Below, in pieces: positions 26,569-35,513 of a DNA stretch of 64,000 nucleotides. Within the stretch, counting starts at the first letter, position 1, and every line of letters begins with the position of its first letter. This DNA comes from DATIXJ01 sp963714795 (GTDB taxonomy: Bacteria; Bacteroidota; Ignavibacteria; UBA10030; SZUA-254), in the NCBI GenBank assembly GCA_963714795.1, contig CAVQPS010000006.1, positions 372,001 to 436,000 on the forward strand, read 5' to 3'. Under the pieces are notes generated by a model. The model was given only the letters and a program-made list of their open reading frames with translations. It was not told the origin of the DNA and searched no databases. The translations under genes were made by a program, and so were the position numbers.

Positions 26569-29500
26569 ATGAAAATAGGATTGTTACTTGGATATCTTTT
26601 GTGGATGATCGTGGGATTTTTTCCCGCTGTTGTTGCTCAAACGATCGTTGATATGAACAAAGGTACCCATTACGAAAATAAAAAAGGTTTGATGAATGGA
26701 AACCTTGTTTCGACGATCTATTATAATTTTGGTGAGATTGCTGATTGGAAGAACGACGCGGCAAATAGCGGTGTCTGGCCGAAAGGAACGAATCATACAT
26801 ACATCGACGGTGTAGCGGTCATCGTCCAGGCAGAAACTCACGATCCTCAGGGTAATACGATTCATCCTCTTGAAACGAATTACTATGAATATACACGGGC
26901 AGATCCTTCGACGGGAGTCACGTATGGCTGGGCGCCTCTTCCGAATTATGCGGCCAAGTTTCAAACAAGTCCTGCACAGAGTAATGATCCGTTAACGTGG
27001 CCCGACCATTGGCCTGATCGCCCATCAAGCTGGGATCATTTATGGGACGGATTTTTCGGAAAGAATGTTCTGAATGCCGACCTCGAAAGCTATTTTGTTT
27101 TCGATGATAATGAGGATCGGGACTATATCTTGAATCATCATTTTTATCCGGATCGGGAAGATTCGACGAGGGGCGGTCTTGGAATGCAGGTTCATGCCCG
27201 CGGCTTTCAGTGGTCACAAGTTCTCGCAGAAGATGTGATCTTCTGGCTTTATGATATAACCAATATGGGGACCACCGATTATTCCAAAACGCTCTTTGCG
27301 CAATATGTCGATTGGGGGATTGGCGGCCATGATAATTCTTCAAACAATGCAGGCGATTATAACAGCTCTCTCAATCTTTCGTACGCCTGGTCGACTGTGG
27401 CATATGGTAATCCGGGGAATTGGAGCCCGGTCGGATACGCCGGTTACGCGTTCCTGGAAAGCCCCGGCATATCGGATGATAATATCGATAATGATCACGA
27501 CGGCCTGACGGATGAGCGCAGGGATAATGTTGCAAAAGTATTTATCAACAATGCGTTTCAAGATCCTTTTCTCCGGGATGTCCAGACCGATACAGCCACA
27601 TTCCGTAAATTCTACGGATATTCCTGGAAACCGCATTGGGATGCTGACGAAAATTGCAATTGGCGTTCCTACACCGATCTCAATGGCAACGGAAAATGGG
27701 ATCCGGGCGAACCTCTCAACGATGATGTCGGTACCGATGGTATCGGACCTCTCGATCCGGGATATACCGGACCCGATGCAGATGGTACCGAAGGAAATGG
27801 CCGACCGGACCAGGGAGAGCCGGATTTTGGAGTCCTCGATAAAGATGAATCCGATCAACTCGGGCTGACGGGATTTCTGATCGCAGCAGTTCATACGTAC
27901 GATCTCAACAATGATGAACGAAATTGGACTGCCCTGTCAGCATTGCCGCAACCACATTCTCAGTCCCTTGTTGGTGTTAATCTCTCGAACTTCTTTTCGA
28001 GTTACCTCTTTCACCTTAACGGTCGTGATACGTATACAGCACAAATTGGGTCCGTGCAGCAGACCGGTGAAACTGAACGATTCTCAATGGGCTTGATCTT
28101 CGGTCTGAGCGCAGATGATCTTTTCCTGAGGAAACAAACCGTTCAACAGATTTATAACGCAAATTATCAGTTTGCAAAACCGCCCGACAAGCCGAAAATC
28201 AAAGCGATTGCCGGTGATCGCAGGGTGACGCTTTATTGGGATAGCAGGTCGGAACTGACGTTCGACGCTTTTTACCAAAAATATAATTTTGAAGGATATC
28301 GCGTCTATCGCAGCACTGAACCGAACTTTATTCAGACACAAATCATCACGGACGCCAATGGCGAGCCGACGTATCGGAAACCGCTGGCGCAATTCGATCT
28401 TGTCGACGGAATCAAAGGGCTTGCACCGATCGGCATCAATGGTGCGTACTTCAATCTCGGTGATGATTCAGGGTTGCAACATTCATTTGTCGACTCGACC
28501 GTTGAGAACGGTGTGACATATTATTACGCTGTTACTGCATACGACCAGGGTTTTGTCACCACGAATATCGAAGGTCAGGTGCTTGGCATCCCGCCGAGTG
28601 AGACGACGAGCATCATCATCGTCGACGCCAATGGCAACGTAAAAACAGACATCAATACGGCGGTTGTCATACCGCGTGCACCGGCGGCAGGATATGTTCC
28701 TCCGAAGCTCGAAAATTATATTGCGAGCGGGCCCGGAACAGGTTCGGTCAATGTCACTATTCTTGATCCTGATTCCCTGACCGGCGGACATTCATTTAAG
28801 CTTTCATTTGAGGACTCCACGGCGTTTCATAATAATCCCGATCCTTTTTATCGGCTCGTTGATATGACGTCGGGCGATACCGTGGTTCCGCTGCGCCAGT
28901 TAAAATCTGTTCCCGAACAAACCTCCGTGGTGGACGGTTTTGCGGTGACGATCAATAATGATTCCACCGTGGCAATCGACCAGCAAAATTCCGGATGGAT
29001 TCATGGAAGTAGTAATTATGTTGTCCAGATTGGATTTGATTCGCGATACGCACCCGCATTCCTGTCAAGGAGAGTGAATTATCCGGCGGATTTCGATTTT
29101 GTCCTGACCGCTCCCGGTCAAGGGGATAAATCCTTTCCCTTGTCCAGTTTTGCTCAGCCGCTTCCATCGAATATTATCCTTCAAAACCTTACAGAAAATA
29201 TTCCCCACGTGCAGTTTATTTTCTACGATAACAATAATGATTCGACATTCGATGCCGGTGATGCGGTATTTATCGTATCCGGCGATTCTGCAGGCAAAGC
29301 TGCGACAACTCCTGCAGGCGCGAAAATAAGCTGGTCGTTGACATTTATCAAAGACACACTGATTGCCGATTCTCTGCAACGTCCGCCACAACCCGGTGAT
29401 GTGTACCGGATTGCGACGAAGAAACCGTTCCGGACAAATGAGTATTTTCAATTTCAGACGATCAAACCATTTCTCAATAATGCCAAAGCGAAAACGGATC

Positions 29501-29811
29501 TTTCCAAAGTCGCAGTCGTTCCGAATCCGTATGTCGGTGCGGCCTCATGGGAACCGCCTCCGTCATCGGTGGGAAGGGGCGACCGGAAAATCTACTTTAT
29601 TCATCTCCCGCGCCAATGTACCATACATATCTATACGATCAGCGGTCATCTTGTTCAGACAATTGAGCATAACGGTAATATTGATGATGGACAGGAAGCG
29701 TGGAACCTGATTTCAAAAGATGGTATGGATATTGCCTTCGGTGTGTATGTGTTTCAAATCGATGCTCCAGGCATCGGAACATTCGTCGATAAATTTGCAG
29801 TCATAAAATAG
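26569..29811 (+). CDS. Secreted FN3 / calcium-binding exoprotein with variant sorting tail
   Basis: 1080 residues; the ATG at 26569 (MKIGLLLGYLL...) follows AGGAAG and starts a good signal peptide. Residues about 300-440 carry several Asp-rich DxDxDG-type loops (DNDHDGLTDE, DLNGNGKWDPGE, DADGTEGNGRPDQGE) like dockerin/thrombospondin-3 calcium sites. A fibronectin III domain follows (DKPKIKAIAGDRRVTLYWD...GYRVYRSTE). The C-terminus (VAVVPNPYVG...GVYVFQ...KFAVIK) resembles a T9SS domain with VPNPY in place of YPNPFNP. Function unknown; conserved association with TonB receptors and PorV-like proteins in related bacteria suggests a role at the receptor. Spacing to neighbours is 21 and 12 bp. Confidence 0.75.
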   Translation: MKIGLLLGYLLWMIVGFFPAVVAQTIVDMNKGTHYENKKGLMNGNLVSTIYYNFGEIADWKNDAANSGVWPKGTNHTYIDGVAVIVQAETHDPQGNTIHPLETNYYEYTRADPSTGVTYGWAPLPNYAAKFQTSPAQSNDPLTWPDHWPDRPSSWDHLWDGFFGKNVLNADLESYFVFDDNEDRDYILNHHFYPDREDSTRGGLGMQVHARGFQWSQVLAEDVIFWLYDITNMGTTDYSKTLFAQYVDWGIGGHDNSSNNAGDYNSSLNLSYAWSTVAYGNPGNWSPVGYAGYAFLESPGISDDNIDNDHDGLTDERRDNVAKVFINNAFQDPFLRDVQTDTATFRKFYGYSWKPHWDADENCNWRSYTDLNGNGKWDPGEPLNDDVGTDGIGPLDPGYTGPDADGTEGNGRPDQGEPDFGVLDKDESDQLGLTGFLIAAVHTYDLNNDERNWTALSALPQPHSQSLVGVNLSNFFSSYLFHLNGRDTYTAQIGSVQQTGETERFSMGLIFGLSADDLFLRKQTVQQIYNANYQFAKPPDKPKIKAIAGDRRVTLYWDSRSELTFDAFYQKYNFEGYRVYRSTEPNFIQTQIITDANGEPTYRKPLAQFDLVDGIKGLAPIGINGAYFNLGDDSGLQHSFVDSTVENGVTYYYAVTAYDQGFVTTNIEGQVLGIPPSETTSIIIVDANGNVKTDINTAVVIPRAPAAGYVPPKLENYIASGPGTGSVNVTILDPDSLTGGHSFKLSFEDSTAFHNNPDPFYRLVDMTSGDTVVPLRQLKSVPEQTSVVDGFAVTINNDSTVAIDQQNSGWIHGSSNYVVQIGFDSRYAPAFLSRRVNYPADFDFVLTAPGQGDKSFPLSSFAQPLPSNIILQNLTENIPHVQFIFYDNNNDSTFDAGDAVFIVSGDSAGKAATTPAGAKISWSLTFIKDTLIADSLQRPPQPGDVYRIATKKPFRTNEYFQFQTIKPFLNNAKAKTDLSKVAVVPNPYVGAASWEPPPSSVGRGDRKIYFIHLPRQCTIHIYTISGHLVQTIEHNGNIDDGQEAWNLISKDGMDIAFGVYVFQIDAPGIGTFVDKFAVIK

Positions 29812-29823
29812 ACGATTGCAGCC

Positions 29824-30867
29824 ATGAGAACTTTATTGAAATATTTGGTTGTAACGATTTTCCTCTGTCTTGCGATTTCAGCGGTGTACGGACAGAACAT
29901 CGTTACCGACGTATCGAAATCGGGAACAACTGCCGGCACCTTCCTCGAAATTCCTGTCGGCTCAACAGCTGTCGGTATGGGAAGCGCGTTCGTCAGCATC
30001 GCGAACGACCCAACGGCACTGTATTGGAATCCGGCAGGTATTACATCGATGGAGCAGAATAATTTCATGGCTGTTCATACGAACTGGATTGCCGATACAA
30101 GATTCGATTTTGCAGGACTTGTCATGCCGATTGGAGAGATTGGAACACTCGGATTCAGTGTGACGATGCTGTCGATGGGAGATATGCTGGTAAGAACTGT
30201 CGATCAGCCGGAGGGAACCGGGGAATATTTTAGCGCTGGTGACCTTGCCGCGGGTGTGACCTATGCACGCAAACTTTCCGATCGGTTCTCGGTTGGTTTT
30301 ACGGGAAAGTTCATCCAGGAGACGATCTGGCATGAGCAGGCGACGGCATTTGCACTCGATATCGGCACATCGTTCAGGACGGACCTGTTCGGAGGCATGG
30401 TCATCGGAGCCGCCCTGACGAATTTCGGCACGCCGATGCAGATGTCCGGTCGGGATACACGACAATTTATCAGCGTCGACCCGGCTAATTCAGGTTCCAA
30501 TTTTCAGATTCCCAGCGACATCGAGATGAATTCATGGAGCTTGCCGTTGCTTTTCCAGTTCGGAGTTTCCACGAATGTTGTCCATCAGGGAGACTACCGG
30601 TTGACGGTTGCGATGGATGCTCTTCATCCGAACGATGATTATGAAAGTATGAACATTGGGACGGAATTTGCCTATCAGGAATATTTCTTCATCCGGACAG
30701 GATATGAATCGCTCTTCTTACCGGATGCAGAAGGTGGTTTTTCCTTTGGCGTCGGAGTGAATACAAAAAATATTACCAATAATTTGTCGTTGTTGTTCGC
30801 GTATGCATATCGCAATATGGGGCGATTGGATAATACTCATACGTTTTCACTTGGTGTTCAGTTTTAA
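29824..30867 (+). CDS. PorV/PorQ-family outer-membrane protein
   Basis: 347 residues with a signal peptide ending near AVYGQ. The N-terminal mature sequence FLEIPVGSTAVGMGSAFVSIANDPTALYWNPAGI is the signature of the PorV / UPF0164 group of FadL-like barrels. The remainder is alternating beta strands ending SLGVQF. PorV in T9SS carries cargo from the translocon to the attachment complex; paralogues next to TonB receptors may serve one substrate or cargo. Overlaps the next gene by one base (TAATG). Confidence 0.85.
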   Translation: MRTLLKYLVVTIFLCLAISAVYGQNIVTDVSKSGTTAGTFLEIPVGSTAVGMGSAFVSIANDPTALYWNPAGITSMEQNNFMAVHTNWIADTRFDFAGLVMPIGEIGTLGFSVTMLSMGDMLVRTVDQPEGTGEYFSAGDLAAGVTYARKLSDRFSVGFTGKFIQETIWHEQATAFALDIGTSFRTDLFGGMVIGAALTNFGTPMQMSGRDTRQFISVDPANSGSNFQIPSDIEMNSWSLPLLFQFGVSTNVVHQGDYRLTVAMDALHPNDDYESMNIGTEFAYQEYFFIRTGYESLFLPDAEGGFSFGVGVNTKNITNNLSLLFAYAYRNMGRLDNTHTFSLGVQF

Positions 30868-32499
30868 TGTGGCAATTCTTTGTCAACATCGTGCACAACA
30901 CAGAAAGAACAAACTGTTGCCGGCTGAAGGTGGCGGTTGGTCTTTTTGTCCTCTTTTGCATCTGCTCCGGGATGTTGTGGGCGCATGACGATCGTGCAAA
31001 ATATTCGTTAGAAAATCCGAAATACAATTCCATCATTGTTGCTTCCGTCGGTTCTCATACCATTACCGCACAGGAATTTTTATTGAATTATGAATTTGGT
31101 CCCGCCTTCCCGAAACGTGAGCAGAACTCAAAGAGAGAATATCTCAATTATATGATTTATGAAAAACTCATTGCGCTCGACGGGTATCGGCAAGGAGTTG
31201 ATAAAACAAATGATGCAAAACTTTCCCTGGCAGAGATGGAAGGAGATCTTGCTACCGAAGAATTATACAAACGGGATGTTTTGAGTAAGGTAAAAATTAG
31301 TGAAGAATCGATTCAAAACGGAATAGCTCAAAACACGAAAGTGTATTCTGTGAGATGGCTGTATCAACGAACGAACGAGCGAATTCAAGATCAGGTAGAT
31401 TTATTGGGCAGGGGAATTTCATTCGATTCTTTGTTCCTGGGAACAAATCAGCGATACGATAAAAGCAGATGACCGGTCCATGAGCATGACGCGGTTCCAG
31501 ATCGATATGAAAAATCCCGATATGGGAAGAATATTGGATACGTTGCCTGTGCAGGAGGTTTCGGCGCCGATCGAAGCGCCGGATGGATTTTATCTCTTTT
31601 CCATTTCCAATATCCAGGAAAGTCCCGTCCTCAATCAGTCCGATCAGATAAAAATGCACGAGGATGTGAAACGTGCGCTGATACAACATATTGCTGATTC
31701 GCTGTCGGATATATATGTTCAGAAGATTATGAATGAACATCACCCGGTAATTGTTCGAAAAACAATCGATATCCTTCAGGCATATCTTGCAAAGATAATC
31801 TTGTCGCCGGACCGGTTTTCGCTCTGGAATCTTGATCAACGATTGGGGCAGCGGTGGGGGTTGATCTATCACGACACGATTAACCCGTCTTTTCATCTGG
31901 TCGAAATGAGCGGCAACAATTTCACCGTAAAAGATTTTTTAAACTGGTACCACGCGAGGGAAATGAATTTGAAATTCGATCTGTCATCACCGCAGTCGTT
32001 TTTCAGTTCACTGGAACAATTCGTCTGGAGAATGGTCCGGGATAAGTTACTGACACGGCGGGCATTCACGCGGGGATTCCAGAATACGAAAAATGTAAAA
32101 AAGCAATTGGCATGGTGGAAAGATAAAATTGTTTATAATATCGTCAAAGCGGGTTTGCAGGATTCTGTACGGTATTCGGATGAACTTCTGATGCATTATT
32201 ACGACGACCATCAAAAAGATTTTCATGATAAAAACGGGAAAATAATTCCTTTTGAAAAAGCCAAAGACGATGTACTCCGGGCATATTATGCCTTTGAAAT
32301 TACGAAACAAACCGTGCATCGGGTATTGAAGCTGAAGGAACAATATCATATTGTCGTCAATGATGCTGCGTTACGTAAGTTATCGGTGGATACAGAAAAC
32401 GACCCGCGGGCGATCGATGTGTATATCGCGAAAACCGGGGGAATATTTCCTCGCCCTGCTTTTCCAACAATTGATTATGATTGGCAGACGTGGAATTAA
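30867..32499 (+). pseudogene. SurA/PpiC-like peptidyl-prolyl isomerase, interrupted by a one-base frameshift
   Basis: Two adjacent frames make one protein of about 543 residues. Part 1 (30867-31472) has a signal anchor, a SurA-like N-terminal helix domain (VGSHTITAQEFLLNYEFG) and the start of a parvulin domain. Part 2 continues the same domain (SAPIEAPDGFYLFSISNIQES) and has a SurA-like C-terminal helical part to 32499. Removing one G from the GGG at 31439-31441 joins them as SFDSLFLEQISDTIKADD, a natural parvulin reading. Either a real null mutation or a sequencing/assembly error. A periplasmic chaperone for outer-membrane proteins would fit its place after the receptor genes. Overlaps the next gene. 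Confidence 0.75.
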
Positions 32500-33806
32500 T
32501 TCGTCTATATTGGAGGATTTTCGAATGGATCCTCATCCCAATGGCATTGGGCGGATGTTCACTGCATCATGAATCCGCAAGTGTTACCGGCAAATCGGTT
32601 GAATTGATTTACTGGCCCGCTCCGAATTCCCAGGAAGTCCAGCTTGCGGATAGTCTGGTAACTGTCTGGAATAAAGAACACCCCGATATACATGTGGTGA
32701 TGCAACCGATTCCCGTAAGTCAATCGACGGAAGAAGTACTTCTTGCCGCAATTGCCGGAAAGACCACTCCGGATGTCTGTTCCAATATCTGGCCCGGCGC
32801 TCTTCATGACTATACACAATCAGGTGGGCTCATTCCGCTTGACTCGTTTGCTGATTTCGATTCCGTAGCATCGTCAAGGACACCGCACGATCTGCTGTCA
32901 ACATTTCAATCCGCCGATGGGCATTATTATCAGCTTCCCTGGAAAACAAATCCCTTAATGATGTTCTATAATGTCCGGATGTTCCGGGAGGCGGGAGTGG
33001 AAAAAATTCCCCGTACGTATTCGGAATATTTTTCCGCCGCTCAAAAAGTTACCCGTGATACGAACGGTGATGGTCAAATTGATGTGTGGATGGGGGAGCG
33101 CGATACTCGCCCGATTTGGTGGCAGCGGTTATTTGATTTTTACCCGTTTTACATTGCCGCATCCGGCGGGAAAACATTGTTCAACAATGGCATCACGGCA
33201 TTCGACAATGAAGATGCTCAAAAAGTCTTCGGTTTCTTTCAGGAGTGTTATGCGCAGCGGTATTTCCCGAGAACATTTTTCCAGGGTGGTGATCCTTTTG
33301 ATCTCGAAAAGAAAGCGACGCATTTTGCCGGCCCGTGGGAAGTTGCACATCTACAAAAATTTGTTCCGTCCCTGCAGTTTGGCGTAGCGCCCCTGCCCGT
33401 TCCGGATGGACATATGGGACCGGTGTACACAACAGGTGACTTTAAGAACATTTCCATTTTTAGTACGACGTTACATCCGAAAGAATCGTGGGAGTTTGTC
33501 AAGTTTCTTGTTACTGCCCAACACGATTTGATGCTTATGGAAATTTGCAATCAAATACCCGTACGCGGGGATTTACAATCCAATCCCTTGTTTGCAGAAT
33601 ATTTTCGTCGAAATCCTATCATGATAAATTTTGCCGAACAAGCTCCGTACACCCGTGGCATGGACGCCGCTCCCGATCTGAAGGAAATTTTCGATGCAAT
33701 TTCACAAGAGTACGAAATCTGTGCGGTGTTCGGAAAAAAAACTCCGCAGGAGGCGATTCATGATGCCGCCGTTCGCACCACAGCGATCGTTGAATGGAAC
33801 CAATGA
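32481..33806 (+). CDS. ABC sugar transporter substrate-binding lipoprotein
   Basis: 441 residues as the longest frame; the true start is uncertain (TTG 32481 or GTG 32490), but the membrane leader and lipobox LGGC are clear (Cys about residue 26). Family 1 extracellular sugar-binding protein: LIYWPAPNSQEVQLADSLVTVWNKEHPDIHV, PWKTNPLMMFYNVRMFREAG, TRDTNGDGQIDVWM, and FAGPWEVAHLQKF are MalE/UgpB-type landmarks. It would hand oligosaccharides to the two permeases encoded next. Overlaps the end of the SurA-like gene and the start of the first permease, so translation is coupled. Confidence 0.88.
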   Translation: MADVELIRLYWRIFEWILIPMALGGCSLHHESASVTGKSVELIYWPAPNSQEVQLADSLVTVWNKEHPDIHVVMQPIPVSQSTEEVLLAAIAGKTTPDVCSNIWPGALHDYTQSGGLIPLDSFADFDSVASSRTPHDLLSTFQSADGHYYQLPWKTNPLMMFYNVRMFREAGVEKIPRTYSEYFSAAQKVTRDTNGDGQIDVWMGERDTRPIWWQRLFDFYPFYIAASGGKTLFNNGITAFDNEDAQKVFGFFQECYAQRYFPRTFFQGGDPFDLEKKATHFAGPWEVAHLQKFVPSLQFGVAPLPVPDGHMGPVYTTGDFKNISIFSTTLHPKESWEFVKFLVTAQHDLMLMEICNQIPVRGDLQSNPLFAEYFRRNPIMINFAEQAPYTRGMDAAPDLKEIFDAISQEYEICAVFGKKTPQEAIHDAAVRTTAIVEWNQ

Positions 33807-34690
33807 AACTTGCATGGAACATAGGTCAGCGCTTCAAAAAAAGTGACCGCAACGGTTATCTTTTCGTCCTTCCGTATGTGATATATTTTCTCGCATTCGT
33901 TGCGTATCCGCTTGTGTTTTCGATCATTCTGATGTTTCATCGCTGGAATATTGTAACTCCGATGGAGTGGATCGGTTTGAAAAACTTTGTCCGGATGGTT
34001 CATGATCCGTTGTTCTTTAAATCTGTCGGAAACACACTTATTTTTTTGGTGATTCATATTCCGTTGCAGATTATCGTCGCATTAGGGTTTGCCGTGCTGC
34101 TGAATTCTAAAATGAAATTTCGCAACCTGTATCGTGCCGTCTATTTCATGCCCGTCGTGGTTTCCGGTGTTGTGGTGACAATCTTATGGCAGCAATTGTA
34201 TTCGTACGATTATGGTGTTCTCAATTCGATTTTTACTTCTCTGGGATTGCCGAGGGTTCCGTGGCTTGTGAATGCTTCATTTGCCATGCCGTCAATAGCC
34301 ATCATGGCGACGTGGAAGAATGTCGGTATTTATATTGTCCTTTTTTTGGTAGGATTGCAAAATATTCCGGGTGAATTATACGAAGCGGCAAATCTCGACG
34401 GGGCGACACCGGTGAAACAATTTCTCCACGTGACATTGCCGATTTTAAATCCGACGATTGTTGCCATTGTTGTTCTTTCCACCATTGGAGGTTTTTCGCT
34501 CTTTATCGAACCGTATGTTCTTACCGGCGGCGGTCCGATGCAAAGTACACTCTCGACGATGCTCTATATTTATAACCAGGCATTTTATTTTGATCATATG
34601 GGGTATGCCGCAACGCTGGGAATCGTTTTTGCAATGATCATTATGGTTGTCGTCCTTGTCCAGCGAAAGGTTATTGAATCCGAATCATGA
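33803..34690 (+). CDS. ABC sugar permease, MalF/UgpA type
   Basis: 295 residues; the ATG at 33803 overlaps the previous stop in an ATGA, matching the junctions elsewhere in this operon (an ATG 9 bp earlier is possible). Six transmembrane helices and the EAA loop YEAANLDGATPVKQFLHVTLPIL, which docks the ATPase. Forms the inner-membrane channel with the next protein. No ATP-binding subunit is encoded in the window, so a shared MsmK/MalK-type ATPase must be elsewhere. Confidence 0.92.
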   Translation: MKLAWNIGQRFKKSDRNGYLFVLPYVIYFLAFVAYPLVFSIILMFHRWNIVTPMEWIGLKNFVRMVHDPLFFKSVGNTLIFLVIHIPLQIIVALGFAVLLNSKMKFRNLYRAVYFMPVVVSGVVVTILWQQLYSYDYGVLNSIFTSLGLPRVPWLVNASFAMPSIAIMATWKNVGIYIVLFLVGLQNIPGELYEAANLDGATPVKQFLHVTLPILNPTIVAIVVLSTIGGFSLFIEPYVLTGGGPMQSTLSTMLYIYNQAFYFDHMGYAATLGIVFAMIIMVVVLVQRKVIESES

Positions 34691-35499
34691 TATCAAAAAT
34701 TTTAAAATATTTTCTTCTTCTTGTCGGGTTGATCGTTTTTGGATATCCGTTTGTCTGGATGATCATCGGATCATTGAAGCCGGAATTGGAAATCAGTAAC
34801 CTGAAATTATGGTCGTCGTTGCTGACATTTAATAGCTATAATCAGGTGTTTCAGAAGATCCCGATCGGTCGCGCGTTTCTCAATAGCATGTTTGTTTCGG
34901 TTTCGGTGACCACGCTGGTTGTTGTTCTCGGTTCCATGGTCGGTTATGCTCTTGCGAAACTACGATTTTTCGGAAAGAGTATTCTCTACCTGCTGATTCT
35001 TTTTACCATGATGATCCCGTTTCAGATAACGCTCATTCCGCAGTATGTTTTGATGGTCAAATTGGGGTGGACAGACACGTATCTTTCATTGATTATTCCA
35101 TCCATGATGAGCGGGTTGAGCATTATCTTATTCAGGCAATTTTTTCTCAGCGTACCGCAGGCGCTGATCGATGCGGCCCGCATTGACGGATGCTCCGAAT
35201 TACGCATACTTTTTCGATTAATTTGGCCGCTGTCGAAACCGGTGATTATCACGGTTGCCATCCTGACATTTATGGCAAGCTGGAACGACGTTCTGTGGCC
35301 GCTCATCGTTGTACGTGACCGGTCATTGATGACCATGCCGCAGCTTGTGACCATTTTCGTGATTGGCGGCGAAGCGGAATCACAGCTCGGGTCATTGCTC
35401 GCCGCGGCAACACTCCTGGCGCTTCCGGTGATTATCGCGTACACTTTTTTCCAAAAATATTTTATCGAAAGTATGGCATCCTCCGGCATCAAAGGATAA
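34687..35499 (+). CDS. ABC sugar permease, MalG/UgpE type
   Basis: 270 residues, six transmembrane helices. EAA loop IDAARIDGCSELRILFRLIWPLSKP, and the short N-terminus before helix 1 is usual for the second permease. Starts within an ATGA overlap with the first permease. Same importer as the two genes before it. Confidence 0.93.
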   Translation: MISKILKYFLLLVGLIVFGYPFVWMIIGSLKPELEISNLKLWSSLLTFNSYNQVFQKIPIGRAFLNSMFVSVSVTTLVVVLGSMVGYALAKLRFFGKSILYLLILFTMMIPFQITLIPQYVLMVKLGWTDTYLSLIIPSMMSGLSIILFRQFFLSVPQALIDAARIDGCSELRILFRLIWPLSKPVIITVAILTFMASWNDVLWPLIVVRDRSLMTMPQLVTIFVIGGEAESQLGSLLAAATLLALPVIIAYTFFQKYFIESMASSGIKG

Positions 35500-35513
35500 T
35501 TCATTTTTTTTCT

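Noticed and set aside
27340..27894. 184-residue minus-strand frame inside the exoprotein gene
   Set aside because: A shadow of the Asp-rich calcium-loop coding region; no ribosome site and no recognisable domain.
31480..32499. Separate gene starting at ATG 31480
   Set aside because: It is the continuation of the SurA-like protein; reading resumes seamlessly after removing one G at 31439-31441, and there is no ribosome site before the ATG.
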